The notes below the pieces were generated by a model. It did not search any database. It was not told the origin of the DNA and was given only the letters and a program-made list of their open reading frames with translations. Both the position numbers and the translations under genes were made by a program. A DNA stretch of 64,000 nucleotides from Sphingobacterium multivorum (lineage in GTDB: Bacteria > Bacteroidota > Bacteroidia > Sphingobacteriales > Sphingobacteriaceae), in NCBI RefSeq assembly GCF_039511225.1, contig NZ_CP154261.1:5642001-5706000 (forward strand), written 5' to 3'. Positions 26,221 to 35,624 of this stretch are shown here, piece after piece (position 1 is the first letter of the stretch; every line of letters begins with the position of its first letter).

Positions 26221-27606
26221 ATGAGCAAAACAATCAAGAAAATATGCTGTATCGGTGCTGGTTATGTCGGTGGACCTACCATGTCGGTTGTTGCAAAACA
26301 ATGTCCACATATTGAGATTACGATCGTCGACGTCAATGCAGCCCGTATCGCGGCCTGGAATGATGAGAATCTTGACAACCTTCCTGTGTACGAGCCAGGC
26401 TTACAAGAGATTGTTGCAGAAGCGCGTAATCGTAATTTGTTTTTCTCAACCGATATCGAAAAAGCTATCGACGAGGCCGACATGATTTTTATTTCGGTCA
26501 ATACACCGACTAAGAATTACGGAAAAGGCAAGGGAATGGCTGCGGACTTAAAGTATATTGAACTTTGTGCGCGGCAGATTGCGGCGGTTGCCAAAAACGA
26601 CAAAATTGTCGTTGAAAAATCGACTTTACCCGTTCGCACAGCGGCAGCGTTAAAAAGTATCCTGGATAACACAGGTAATGGTGTTAATTTCCATATTCTT
26701 TCCAACCCTGAATTTTTGGCTGAAGGAACAGCGATACAGGATTTAATCAATCCAGACCGCGTGCTTATAGGTGGAGAGAATGATGAAGCTATTGCTGCAT
26801 TGGTCGATATCTATGCACATTGGGTAAGTCGCGACAAGATTCTCACAACAAACCTTTGGTCGTCCGAACTGTCAAAACTAACCGCAAATGCCTTTTTAGC
26901 ACAACGTGTCTCCTCCATTAACTCTATTTCGGCACTATGCGAGAAAACAGGCGCGAATGTAGATGAAGTTTCCAAGGCGATCGGTATGGATTCCAGAATT
27001 GGATCCAAATTTCTGAAAGCTTCTGTAGGTTTCGGGGGCTCTTGTTTTCAAAAAGATATCCTCAATTTAGTTTATATCGCACGGAGTTACGGTCTCACAG
27101 AGGTTGCCGAGTATTGGGATCAGGTGATTTTGATGAATGATTATCAAAAACAACGATTTGCGGACAATATTATCCAAACATTGTATAATACTGTATCGGG
27201 CAAAAAGATTGCATTCTTAGGCTGGGCATTCAAAAAAGACACGAATGATACGCGTGAATCTGCAGCGATCTATGTGGCTGATTATCTATTGAGTGAACAA
27301 GCTGAAATCACGGTCTACGATCCTAAAGTTTCTGCTGAACGCATCTATGCCGACCTCGATTATCTGAACACCCGATCTTCGGAAGAAAACAGGGCCTTGG
27401 TAAAAGTGGTCAATACCGCCTATGAGGCTTGCAATGACGCACATGCAATTGCAGTATTGACTGAATGGGATGAATTTAAGAACTATGACTGGGCCAAAAT
27501 CAAGGAGTACATGAAAAAGCCTGCATTTGTGTTCGATGGCCGTAAACTATTAAACCGTAAGAAACTTGAAGACCTTGATTTTAAATATTACGCGATAGGC
27601 GAGTAA
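26221..27606 (+). CDS. ugd: UDP-glucose 6-dehydrogenase
   Basis: A 461-residue enzyme that oxidises UDP-glucose to UDP-glucuronate with two NAD+. N-terminal Rossmann fold KKICCIGAGYVGGPTMSV; middle domain with VEKSTLPVRTA, SNPEFLAEGTAI, Lys219 in SELSKLTANAF, and the catalytic Cys275 in FGGSCFQKD; C-terminal UDP-binding domain with AFLGWAFKKDTNDTRESAA and VFDGRKLL. The wording (GYVGGPT, eukaryote-like length) is closer to animal UGDH than to short Proteobacterial forms. The product feeds capsule, LPS or exopolysaccharide synthesis, but this gene is 30 kb from the glycan cluster. Single-gene unit ending in a strong terminator. Confidence 0.95.
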   Translation: MSKTIKKICCIGAGYVGGPTMSVVAKQCPHIEITIVDVNAARIAAWNDENLDNLPVYEPGLQEIVAEARNRNLFFSTDIEKAIDEADMIFISVNTPTKNYGKGKGMAADLKYIELCARQIAAVAKNDKIVVEKSTLPVRTAAALKSILDNTGNGVNFHILSNPEFLAEGTAIQDLINPDRVLIGGENDEAIAALVDIYAHWVSRDKILTTNLWSSELSKLTANAFLAQRVSSINSISALCEKTGANVDEVSKAIGMDSRIGSKFLKASVGFGGSCFQKDILNLVYIARSYGLTEVAEYWDQVILMNDYQKQRFADNIIQTLYNTVSGKKIAFLGWAFKKDTNDTRESAAIYVADYLLSEQAEITVYDPKVSAERIYADLDYLNTRSSEENRALVKVVNTAYEACNDAHAIAVLTEWDEFKNYDWAKIKEYMKKPAFVFDGRKLLNRKKLEDLDFKYYAIGE

Positions 27607-27626
27607 TCAATATATAGTTAAAAAAG

Positions 27627-27676
27627 AACCCTCAGTATATAGTTGCATAAGTGTATGCAACTATAACTGAGGGTTT
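27627..27676 (+). terminator. Intrinsic terminator of ugd
   Basis: A stem of more than 20 bp (AACCCTCAGT ... ACTGAGGGTT outer arms) around a 6-nt loop, followed by TTTTG. Confidence 0.85.
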
Positions 27677-27746
27677 TGTTTGTGCCTGTTGTCAACGCAT
27701 AAGGAAAGAGAGATGAAACACAAGCGATGCAACAGGACTTTTTATC

Positions 27747-28067
27747 TTAATTATTCAGCATTCCATAAAACTCATTCATGTAATAAGATTCTTGGAGCGC
27801 ATCTCTGAAATTCTGCCATTGTTCCTCGTCAAATGAAAACACGATATCTGGATAAGGTGTTTTCATGATCAATCGAAATTCACCATCTGGAAATGTACTA
27901 AAAAAGAGTTCATCACCATTACTTTTTGTAATATTCAAGAAATCGAAGAATTTATTCTTCGTAAATGTCAATACAAAACTTTGTTGCCAGATATAGTAGG
28001 TTTGACACTTATGGCAAACACTAATATGGGTATCTCCTCTTTGGCTTAGAATTTTTGTGTCACACAT
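27747..28067 (-). CDS. Small DUF6686-like protein
   Basis: A 106-residue protein beginning MCDTKILSQRGDTHISVCHKCQ, with a CHKC cysteine pair, an aromatic-rich middle (YYIWQQSFVLTFT) and an acidic-aromatic C-terminus. It resembles the Bacteroidota family DUF6686, with unknown function; my recognition of the family is moderate. Frames starting at 28103 or 28091 are possible, but the promoter (28105-28134) puts the transcription start near 28098, so 28103 is not usable and 28067 gives a normal leader. Confidence 0.7.
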   Translation of the reverse strand: MCDTKILSQRGDTHISVCHKCQTYYIWQQSFVLTFTKNKFFDFLNITKSNGDELFFSTFPDGEFRLIMKTPYPDIVFSFDEEQWQNFRDALQESYYMNEFYGMLNN

Positions 28068-28104
28068 AGCACCTCTTTTATTTAGACTCATTATAAATAA
28101 CATT

Positions 28105-28134
28105 CAAATGTAAGAATAGTTTTTAGAATAACAA
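28105..28134 (-). promoter_or_regulatory. Promoter of the DUF6686-like gene
   Basis: On the minus strand TTG (28134-28132), 19 nt, TACATTTG (28112-28105): full consensus. It decides the start codon of the gene downstream. Confidence 0.75.
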
Positions 28135-28144
28135 GTACCTGAAC

Positions 28145-28181
28145 AAAAAAAAGGCGATATATTTCTATATCGCCTTTTTTT
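28145..28181 (-). terminator. Intrinsic terminator of the M3 peptidase gene
   Basis: AAGGCGATAT and ATATCGCCTT arms with flanking A- and T-runs; works in both directions. Confidence 0.9.
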
Positions 28182-28193
28182 GATTAGTGAGCA

Positions 28194-30305
28194 TTAGTTT
28201 AAACCTCTCTTTTTCAATAGATATTTTGGATCTGGATCTGTACCTCTAAACGTACGGTACATCTTAGCAGGATCATCTGTACCTCCTTTTTCAAGGATAT
28301 TCTTACGGAAAGAATCTGCTGTCACTTGATCGTACAATGATTTTTCCTTGAAAGCTGCAAAAGCATCCGAATCCAATACTTCAGACCAGATATAAGCATA
28401 ATAACCTGCAGAATACCCACCGGCGAAAATATGTTGAAAATATGTACTTCTATAGCGCGGAATAATCGCATCAATAATACCAATTTTTTTCATTGCCGTT
28501 TTTTCAAAGCCATTAATATCTTTTGAAATTTCTTTTGTGGTAGCATGATAATCCATGTCTAACAACGCAGCAGAAAGGTATTCAACGGTTGCAAATCCTT
28601 GATCAAAGGTACCGGCCTTTTCCATTTTCTGAATCAATGAATCTGGCATCGCTTCTTTCGTCTTATAATGCTTAGCATATGTTTTTAACACTTCTGGATC
28701 TGCTGCCCAATTTTCCATCACTTGTGAAGGTAGCTCAACAAAGTCACGTGGCACAGAAGTTCCCGCCATTGAACGGTATCTCACATTGGAAAGAAGACCA
28801 TGCAACGCATGTCCAAACTCATGGAACAAGGTAGTCGCTTCATCGAATGTCAACAAGGCAGGATTTTTTCCCACTGGTTTTGTGAAATTGCATACGATGG
28901 AAATTACCGGAGCAACACGTTTTCCATCTTTTGTCGACTGGTTACGGTAGGAAGTCATCCATGCACCCCCTCGTTTAGACTCACGCGGGAAGAAATCAGC
29001 GTATAGGAGACCTAAATGTGAACCGTCTTTGTCCTTAACTTCATACACTTCTACATCTTTATGGTAAGTCGGGACATTGTTTAAGGCTACGAATGTCAAA
29101 CCATATAATTTATTGGCAACACCGAATGCTCCTTCACGAACTGCCGGAAGACTCAGATAAGGTTTAATTTCGTCTTCATTCAATGCAAAACGTTTTTTGC
29201 GAATAATCTCTGTATAATATCTCCAATCGTAAGGAGCGACAGCAAAATCGCCGCCTTCAGCTTTAATTTCCTGTGCGATATCAGCCTCTTCACCTTTTGC
29301 TTTAGCAAGTGCTGGAGTCCAAAGTTTATTTAATAGTGCATAGACATTGGTCGGATTCTTCGCCATGGATTCCTCGAGTACATAAGCCGCATGTGATGAA
29401 TAACCCAATAATTTTGCTTTTTGAAGACGGAGATTAACAATTTTTTGAATGATTGCCTTGTTATCGTTGGTGTTATCTTGATTTCCACGTAGCTGATAGG
29501 CTTCCCAAAGTTGCTTTCTCAATTCACGGTTTTTTGCATATTGAAGAAAGGGCATAATGGACGGATTCTGTAAGGTAAAGACCCATTTGTCTTTCTTTCC
29601 TTTTGCTAAGGCTTCCTCAGCTGCTGCTGTTTTCAACGATTCCGGCAAGCCTTCCAATTGGCTCGCGGAATCAACGACCAATGTATAAGCATTGGTTTCA
29701 GCAAGCAGATTTTGTCCGAATTGCGTTGTTAATGTTGAAAGTTCAGCATTAATTTTTTTCATTTTTTCCTTATCCGCGTCCTTTAGATTTGCGCCGGAAC
29801 GGACAAAACTCTTATAGGTTTCCTCTAACAGTTTATTATCCTGTTCGTCCAATCCAAGTGTATTTCGGCTGCTCCAAACTGTTTTGATACGATCAAATAA
29901 TTTGGTATTCATCGAGATTTCATCCGAATGGCTCGATAAGATGGGGGCCAGATCTTTCGCTATCGCTTGAATACTGTCATTCGTATTGGCGCTATTTAGA
30001 TTATAAAATACAGTTGATACATTATTCAGTAATCCGCCCGCATTTTCTAAGGCGACTATCGTATTTTGAAATGTTGCTTTATCCGAATTGTTGACTATTG
30101 TGTCAATTTCCAGATTGTGTACCTTTATTGCTTCATCAAACGCTGGCCTAAAATGCTCTGTTTTGATCTTGTCAAAAGGTGGTACATTAAACGGGGTTTC
30201 GTAAGCCAATAAAAGAGGATTATCTGTCATCACTTTTTTTTCCTCACAACCAACAAATGCAGTTGCCACTATCGCAAAGAAGGGCAAAAGTTGTCTTTTC
30301 TTCAT
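28194..30305 (-). CDS. M3 family metallopeptidase (Dcp-like), exported lipoprotein
   Basis: A 703-residue zinc peptidase of the thimet-oligopeptidase/dipeptidyl carboxypeptidase family. The zinc motif HEFGH lies at 495-499 (TLFHEFGHALHG), with the distal ligand and substrate-binding segment near SRDFVELPSQVMENW-like text (VPRDFVELPSQVMENW) and the conserved C-terminal HIFAGGYSAGYYAYIWSEV. The N-terminus MKKRQLLPFFAIVATAFVGC is a lipoprotein signal, so it acts in the periplasm on oligopeptides, unlike cytosolic Dcp. Monocistronic, with a -7 element 27 nt upstream. Confidence 0.93.
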   Translation of the reverse strand: MKKRQLLPFFAIVATAFVGCEEKKVMTDNPLLLAYETPFNVPPFDKIKTEHFRPAFDEAIKVHNLEIDTIVNNSDKATFQNTIVALENAGGLLNNVSTVFYNLNSANTNDSIQAIAKDLAPILSSHSDEISMNTKLFDRIKTVWSSRNTLGLDEQDNKLLEETYKSFVRSGANLKDADKEKMKKINAELSTLTTQFGQNLLAETNAYTLVVDSASQLEGLPESLKTAAAEEALAKGKKDKWVFTLQNPSIMPFLQYAKNRELRKQLWEAYQLRGNQDNTNDNKAIIQKIVNLRLQKAKLLGYSSHAAYVLEESMAKNPTNVYALLNKLWTPALAKAKGEEADIAQEIKAEGGDFAVAPYDWRYYTEIIRKKRFALNEDEIKPYLSLPAVREGAFGVANKLYGLTFVALNNVPTYHKDVEVYEVKDKDGSHLGLLYADFFPRESKRGGAWMTSYRNQSTKDGKRVAPVISIVCNFTKPVGKNPALLTFDEATTLFHEFGHALHGLLSNVRYRSMAGTSVPRDFVELPSQVMENWAADPEVLKTYAKHYKTKEAMPDSLIQKMEKAGTFDQGFATVEYLSAALLDMDYHATTKEISKDINGFEKTAMKKIGIIDAIIPRYRSTYFQHIFAGGYSAGYYAYIWSEVLDSDAFAAFKEKSLYDQVTADSFRKNILEKGGTDDPAKMYRTFRGTDPDPKYLLKKRGLN

Positions 30306-30331
30306 ATTATCTGATTATTCCTGATTTTTTT

Positions 30332-30339
30332 CAAAGATA
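30332..30339 (-). promoter_or_regulatory. -7 element of the M3 peptidase gene
   Basis: TATCTTTG on the minus strand, 26 nt before the start codon. Confidence 0.5.
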
Positions 30340-30475
30340 ATAAAATTAGGCAAATGCATGGCCTCCACGGGGAGGCGTTGCAAAGGAGCATGAAAACAGT
30401 CATCCTATTGTAAAACAAAAACTTATTCATAAATCTTGTTAAAAATAATCTGTCAATTTGAGTAAAAATATATTA

Positions 30476-31552
30476 ATGAGCGATATTAACCGTTTCTTTT
30501 GGAGATGTGCGGGGGTACATCAAGAAACTCTTGAAAAATATCCGGAAGAACATAGTAAGTACACAGCCATAGGTGCTACTATTTTTTTTACAGGATTGTT
30601 TGCCAGCCTTTCGGGTGGTTATGCCATGTATTTCGTCTTTAGTGGGGGAACATTTGACTGGCTTTTGGCTATTGTATTTGGTATTATTTGGGGTTTAGCG
30701 ATATTTAACATGGATCGCTATATTGTGCTCAGTATTAATAAATCCAAAAGTGGGTTTATGCAACTTCTGCAGGCTCTTCCTCGAATTTTATTGGCTATCT
30801 TGATCGGTTTGGTTATCTCGAGGCCATTGGAGTTGAAGATCTTCGATAAAGAGATCCGGGAAAACCTCCGTGTACGGTTTCTTGCCGACCAACGCGCTAA
30901 AATTGACACACTCAACAGTACTTTCAATAAGAAATATGCTAATGAAGTTGCACTTTTGAAAGCAACCACGACAGAACGTGACTCATTGGAATCCAGCATT
31001 AAAAATGACCGTACAAAATTGAATTACGAGATATTCGGAAACAAAACAACTGAAACATCCGGCGTCATGGGCTATGGCCCTTATGCCAAAATGAAAGAAG
31101 AAGAGCTGAAGAAAAAAGAGGGGTATTTGGACACTTTACGCAATAAGATAACGACCCAACAAAACGCGATACGTCAGAAACAGAAATTTGAAGGGATATT
31201 GGACCAAAAAGTCTTATCCAACGCTTCTTTGGATAGCGCCGTCAACGTCGCTGGTTTTGCAGACCGCAACTCTGCGCTGGGCAATCTAAGATACGATGCC
31301 AATGGAAAGATCAACGAGTCCAATGCAAATGCTGTATTTTTTATCGCGTTGCTTTTTGTCTTCCTCGAATGTCTCCCGGTAATCGTCAAACTTTTGGCAG
31401 GAAAGGATCCTTATGATAATGAAATCCAAAATCAAAGGACTATTCATGATTACGAATCAGACACCAATGTCACTGTTCAGAAAGAAGCCGTAGACCGTTT
31501 AAAGGATACGTATGTTGATGTTTCTATCAATAAGCGCATGAAAGAGCTTTAG
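30476..31552 (+). CDS. DUF4407 membrane protein
   Basis: A 358-residue membrane protein. Three hydrophobic helices lie near the N-terminus (about 33-55, 60-82, 94-112), then a coiled-coil-like charged region (about 115-240) and a final helix (about 285-307, VFFIALLFVFLECLPVIVKLL). This is the DUF4407 layout; function unknown. The frame is open to a TTG at 30458, but the ATG at 30476 (MSDINRFFWRCAG) matches the conserved start region better, because FFWxCAG is near the N-terminus in the family. Convergent with rmuC. Confidence 0.85.
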   Translation: MSDINRFFWRCAGVHQETLEKYPEEHSKYTAIGATIFFTGLFASLSGGYAMYFVFSGGTFDWLLAIVFGIIWGLAIFNMDRYIVLSINKSKSGFMQLLQALPRILLAILIGLVISRPLELKIFDKEIRENLRVRFLADQRAKIDTLNSTFNKKYANEVALLKATTTERDSLESSIKNDRTKLNYEIFGNKTTETSGVMGYGPYAKMKEEELKKKEGYLDTLRNKITTQQNAIRQKQKFEGILDQKVLSNASLDSAVNVAGFADRNSALGNLRYDANGKINESNANAVFFIALLFVFLECLPVIVKLLAGKDPYDNEIQNQRTIHDYESDTNVTVQKEAVDRLKDTYVDVSINKRMKEL

Positions 31553-31609
31553 TAGAACCGCTAGCATAAGTTAGCAAAGCAGGTTTTGCATTTCGCAGCT
31601 AAAAATTAT

Positions 31610-31640
31610 AAACGGGCTTACCTTTCGGCAAGTCCGTTTT
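31610..31640. terminator. Terminator between DUF4407 gene and rmuC
   Basis: AAACGGGCTT (31610-31619) pairs with AAGTCCGTTT (31630-31639), with one G-U wobble, then T residues. Confidence 0.65.
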
Positions 31641-31642
31641 AG

Positions 31643-32965
31643 TTAATCTTCCTCATCTAAAAATTTGGAATCGATCTGTTTATTTGCTTTAGCTCCTAAA
31701 CGTTTTAATTTCTCTACTTTTCCAATCACGTTCCCAGCTCCTGTAGAAAGTTTTTTAGTTGCATCTTCATGGCTTTTTAATGCGCGCTCCAACTGATTCT
31801 GCACCTGCTCCATATCGTTCAGAAAGCTCACAAATTTATCGTAAAGGCTTCCTGCTTCCTTTGCTATTTCAATTACATTCCTGGTCTGACGTTCCTGTTT
31901 CCAGATACTTGCTATGGTACGCAGGGTTGCTAATAATGTAGAAGGACTTACAATAACAACTTTGCGATCCCAAGCCTCACTAAACAGATCTGGTTTTTGC
32001 GCTACAGACATACTCAAAGCCGATTCTATTGGCATAAATAACAATACAAATTCTGGCGATTCTATACCATATAACTCGTGGTAGTTTTTTGCGGAAAGTT
32101 CTTTCACGTGATTTTCCACGGACTGTACGTGTTGTTTTGCAAAAATTGCACGGTCCTCATCCGTGTCGGCGTTGACCCAACGTTCGTATGCAATTAGCGA
32201 AACTTTTGAATCCACAACCAGGTGTTTATCTTCAGGAAGGTCGATAATCGCGTCGGGCTGCATTCTTCTTCCTTCGGCATCCATAAGAGACACCTGTAAT
32301 CTAAATTCCCGATCGCGCATCAGTCCAGAACGCTCCAGGACCCGCTCTAAAATTACCTCGCCCCAATTGCCTTGCTTTTTGGTATCCCCTTTTAATGCCT
32401 TGGTTAGGCTATTGGCTTCGTCTTTAATTTTAAGACTCTGTTCGACCAGCTGAAGGACAACTCCCTTTAAAGAATTTCTATCCGCTGCCTCCTGATTGTA
32501 ATTTTTATCGACTTTCTCTTCAAACAATTTGATTTTTTCCTTCAATGGGTCCAAAATCAACCCCAGGGAACGATGATTGGTCTCTGTAAACTTTTGTGTC
32601 TTTTCTTCCAATATTTTATTGGCAATAACCTGAAACTCATTGTTGAACTGCCGTTTAATCTCGGCGATTTCATTTTTCTGTTCCTGAAATTTATCGAGCT
32701 GCGCCTCATAAAATGAACGTGTACTCTCTAAAGACCGCTCTGCGACCAGAAGATTCTCCCGTTCCTTATCCAATTCATTTTTTAGTGTAAGACGCTCTTC
32801 CAGCAAACTTTGTTCCCGCTGATGCGATCTAGCGAGCTCAATTTTTAGTGTTTCAACCTCTTTATTGTACGCAGGACCAGCACTGGCATCGGTATTCTTT
32901 TTTAGTACCAATACGATCAAAATGACCAATAACAACACGATTCCCGCAAAGAAAAATATTTCCAT
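31643..32965 (-). CDS. rmuC: DNA recombination protein RmuC
   Basis: A 440-residue protein: an N-terminal membrane helix (about 3-23), a long coiled coil (about 35-180), and the RmuC nuclease-like domain (about 190-390) with GNWGEVILERVLERSGL, MQPDAIIDLPEDKHLVVDSKVSL and FVLLFMPIESALS. The DSK motif belongs to the PD-(D/E)xK-like core. RmuC limits inversions at short inverted repeats in E. coli. Alone here. Confidence 0.95.
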   Translation of the reverse strand: MEIFFFAGIVLLLVILIVLVLKKNTDASAGPAYNKEVETLKIELARSHQREQSLLEERLTLKNELDKERENLLVAERSLESTRSFYEAQLDKFQEQKNEIAEIKRQFNNEFQVIANKILEEKTQKFTETNHRSLGLILDPLKEKIKLFEEKVDKNYNQEAADRNSLKGVVLQLVEQSLKIKDEANSLTKALKGDTKKQGNWGEVILERVLERSGLMRDREFRLQVSLMDAEGRRMQPDAIIDLPEDKHLVVDSKVSLIAYERWVNADTDEDRAIFAKQHVQSVENHVKELSAKNYHELYGIESPEFVLLFMPIESALSMSVAQKPDLFSEAWDRKVVIVSPSTLLATLRTIASIWKQERQTRNVIEIAKEAGSLYDKFVSFLNDMEQVQNQLERALKSHEDATKKLSTGAGNVIGKVEKLKRLGAKANKQIDSKFLDEED

Positions 32966-33166
32966 GATTTGTATTTTCTGAAGATGGTGTATCCTTACCT
33001 ACGCAGGTCAGTTTAGCCATCATTGTATTAAATTAACTATAGGTGCCCAAATTCAATGGATCAGCGCTATTAAAACACCGATAAAAAGTCTGTTGTCAAT
33101 TTACACGGTGCATCATCCGCTTCGCCATCGAAGCAGAATCAGAGCAATGTACCGTTCAACGAAGCT

Positions 33167-34354
33167 TTATTGCAATTTTTGGTGTGTTTTCCACCATAGA
33201 TCGGGCATTTCACCTGAGACAGCCAATTGATAGTCTTCATAACGGCAAGGCACGAGGTAATAGCGTTCGTTGACTGATTTAGATCCAAAATAAGGCACTT
33301 GAATCCACCAGCGGTCTGATTTTTTACTTTTCACAAAGACCAATTCATGCTCCTCATTTTCCAGTGTGGTGCGATAAATGATATAAGATGATTTGGGATA
33401 CAACGGCGTATCTTGTTTACGATTATAATAACCATCAATAAAGCACCAAATCATTTGGGAGACCAACATAGCCGTCTGTTCCATTGGATCAAATGTTGGA
33501 TTGAATTCATAAAAACCGATGGAAGAACATTTATCCGACATCCCCGCATAGCGGGCAAGTTGACAAGCTTCATCGCCAAATAAACCATTGGGCATTGCAT
33601 TGGCATTTCCAGGTGCTTCGGAGGCCCGAATGGCTCCAATATCAAAACTAATTAAATCTGCCGCCCGGATCAAAGGCTCTGATTGGTCCATTTTACCGGC
33701 AATCATACCGACTCGTGTCGCATTAAAAAATAGTTTATCATACATATGGATAGACTCTTTACTGACGAGGTAGGTTTGATAGGCTATGGCATTTAAATTG
33801 AATAAATAGTCAGGCTGATGCAAAATAATATGGTTTACATAAGATCGGGAATTCAGTATTACATTTTCGGCATTTTCCTCGTCAAGGTCAAAACGCGCAT
33901 CTATAATTGCCAGCTCGATCTTTCGCTCTAAATTTTGATACCCCAAATATTGTGCATAGGTGAGGTCCTGTCCACCACCAATGATAATTGGAAGAATATT
34001 CTCTTTGACCAGTTCCTCCACGACAGATTTTAAAGCGATATAAGTATCTTGAATTGTATTACCTGCTTTAATATTTCCCAAATCAACGATATTCATCTTA
34101 TAATCGCCCTGATATAGTGCATAGAGATGTTTTCGTACAGCATCCGGCGCTTTATCCGTTCCATTATTATTCATGGATGCACGATCTTCCTCCACACCGA
34201 CAATAGCCAATTGAGGCTGTTTATCCCTTTCCCAGCTCGGAAAATCAGTTTCATAGGCTTGAATAACGTTTCCAAGTTGAGAACTCAAGAACCCATGCTC
34301 AGGAGCAAAACCTGTAATTGAAATCGGGCTAAAGAATACGGACAGTGATGACAT
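33167..34354 (-). CDS. Arginase/formimidoylglutamase-like protein with degenerate metal site
   Basis: A 395-residue protein with the ureohydrolase fold, commonly annotated as formimidoylglutamase. The three metal-binding motifs are altered: GGGHD is GGGQD (126-130, His to Gln), DAHxD is DARFD (152-156, His to Arg) and SxDxDxxDP is SFDIGAIRASEAP (236-248, second Asp to Gly). Half of the usual Mn ligands are therefore missing, so a normal arginase or formimidoylglutamase reaction is doubtful. About 70 residues beyond the normal end (after 320) form an added C-terminal part (IIYRTTLENEEHELVFVKS ... RYEDYQLAVSG). No histidine-degradation genes are adjacent. The gene is divergent from the SDR gene at 34544. 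Fold assignment is good; enzymatic function unknown. Confidence 0.8.
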   Translation of the reverse strand: MSSLSVFFSPISITGFAPEHGFLSSQLGNVIQAYETDFPSWERDKQPQLAIVGVEEDRASMNNNGTDKAPDAVRKHLYALYQGDYKMNIVDLGNIKAGNTIQDTYIALKSVVEELVKENILPIIIGGGQDLTYAQYLGYQNLERKIELAIIDARFDLDEENAENVILNSRSYVNHIILHQPDYLFNLNAIAYQTYLVSKESIHMYDKLFFNATRVGMIAGKMDQSEPLIRAADLISFDIGAIRASEAPGNANAMPNGLFGDEACQLARYAGMSDKCSSIGFYEFNPTFDPMEQTAMLVSQMIWCFIDGYYNRKQDTPLYPKSSYIIYRTTLENEEHELVFVKSKKSDRWWIQVPYFGSKSVNERYYLVPCRYEDYQLAVSGEMPDLWWKTHQKLQ

Positions 34355-34508
34355 AAGCTATAATTTGTAAAATCTCCTATTTGTTCTGAAAACGACTGTT
34401 TTAATTGGACTGAAAGAATTTACCCGGCTTTCATGGCGTTTAATACCTGCGAAAGCATGAAGGTTTTTCAGGATGCAATTCACACAAATATCCATTTATT
34501 AACTAACT

Positions 34509-34539
34509 TTTGAAAACATTATTTTTAACAGTATCTTTA
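34509..34539 (+). promoter_or_regulatory. Promoter of the SDR gene, close to its start codon
   Basis: TTTG (34509-34512), 19 nt, TATCTTTA (34532-34539, one mismatch to TAnnTTTG), then 4 nt to the GTG at 34544. Transcription would start at or next to the start codon. Confidence 0.5.
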
Positions 34540-34543
34540 TCAA

Positions 34544-35515
34544 GTGATATTAATAACTGGAGGAACAGGTTTTTTAGGGTCTACACTAATCAGACAGTTG
34601 ATAGACCAAGGAATTGACGTCATTGCCATCAAAAGAGCTCAATCGACTATTCCTGCCTCGTTGTTATCTTCTTCGTTGATTCAATGGATCGACGCTGATA
34701 TCAACAATTATTTTGAATTAGAAGATGCTCTTGAAGGGGTTACTAAAGTGTTCCATTGTGCAGCATTGGTTTCCTACCAAAAGAAAGACGCTAAAGCGCT
34801 CTTTAAAGTGAATGTGGAAGGAACGACAAATGTAGTCAATCTTTGCCTTGAAAAGGGCATTCGCCTACTTCATGTCAGCTCGATCGCAGCTTTAGGGACA
34901 AATAGAGACAACCTGCCGGTATCCGAGAAAGACCACTGGGAACACAATGCACTAACATCCAACTATTCGTTATCAAAGTATCAGGCGGAGATGGAGGTAT
35001 GGCGTGGCATTACCGAGGGTCTAAATGCAGTTATTGTCAACCCCGCCGTAATTTTAGGTGCTTCGGCCAACGACAAAGGCTCTGGAGCTATTTTTTCAAT
35101 GATCAATAAAGGTTTACGATTTTACCCAAAAGGAAGCGTTGGCGTTGTTGACGTAGAAGATGTTGCTGCGATCATGATTCAATTGATGGAAAGGGACGAT
35201 ATTACTGCTGAGCGCTATATTATCAATCATCTCAATATAAGCAACAAGGATCTGTTGAGTGTGGCAAGTGTGTTAATGAACAAGCCAGAACCGACAATCG
35301 AAGTTTCCGAGACCTTACTACAAATTGCCTCTACTGTTTCCAGCGTGCTTTCCGTATTTAAAAAATCGGATACACCATTAACAAAAGAAACTGCGGCGGC
35401 TTCAAGCGCCAAATTGCAGTATTCCAACGCTAAAATCCAAGAACTTTTAAACCACAGTTATCGGCCTTTGGAACAAACGCTAAAGGAAATTGCAGATTTA
35501 TATAACAAACAGTAA
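34544..35515 (+). CDS. NAD(P)-dependent epimerase/dehydratase-family protein (extended SDR)
   Basis: A 323-residue extended short-chain dehydrogenase: Rossmann motif ILITGGTGFLGSTL at the very N-terminus, LHVSSIAALG, then the YxxxK catalytic motif as YSLSKYQAEMEVW. Substrate unknown; relatives include dihydroflavonol reductase-like and nucleoside-sugar epimerases. GTG is the only usable start, since the Rossmann glycine motif begins five residues later. The gene precedes the SerB-like fusion by 109 nt. Confidence 0.88.
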   Translation: MILITGGTGFLGSTLIRQLIDQGIDVIAIKRAQSTIPASLLSSSLIQWIDADINNYFELEDALEGVTKVFHCAALVSYQKKDAKALFKVNVEGTTNVVNLCLEKGIRLLHVSSIAALGTNRDNLPVSEKDHWEHNALTSNYSLSKYQAEMEVWRGITEGLNAVIVNPAVILGASANDKGSGAIFSMINKGLRFYPKGSVGVVDVEDVAAIMIQLMERDDITAERYIINHLNISNKDLLSVASVLMNKPEPTIEVSETLLQIASTVSSVLSVFKKSDTPLTKETAAASSAKLQYSNAKIQELLNHSYRPLEQTLKEIADLYNKQ

Positions 35516-35624
35516 AACTATAACATAACAAACAACCGAACCTTGAAACCATCGGCAACCTACCGATATCGGAGACTAGCATTCAGCGCTATTGCTCATG
35601 ATCGTTTCATAAAAAATTAATAAA

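Noticed and set aside
33167..34354. Histidine-degradation hutG
   Set aside because: No other hut genes nearby and the metal ligands are missing.
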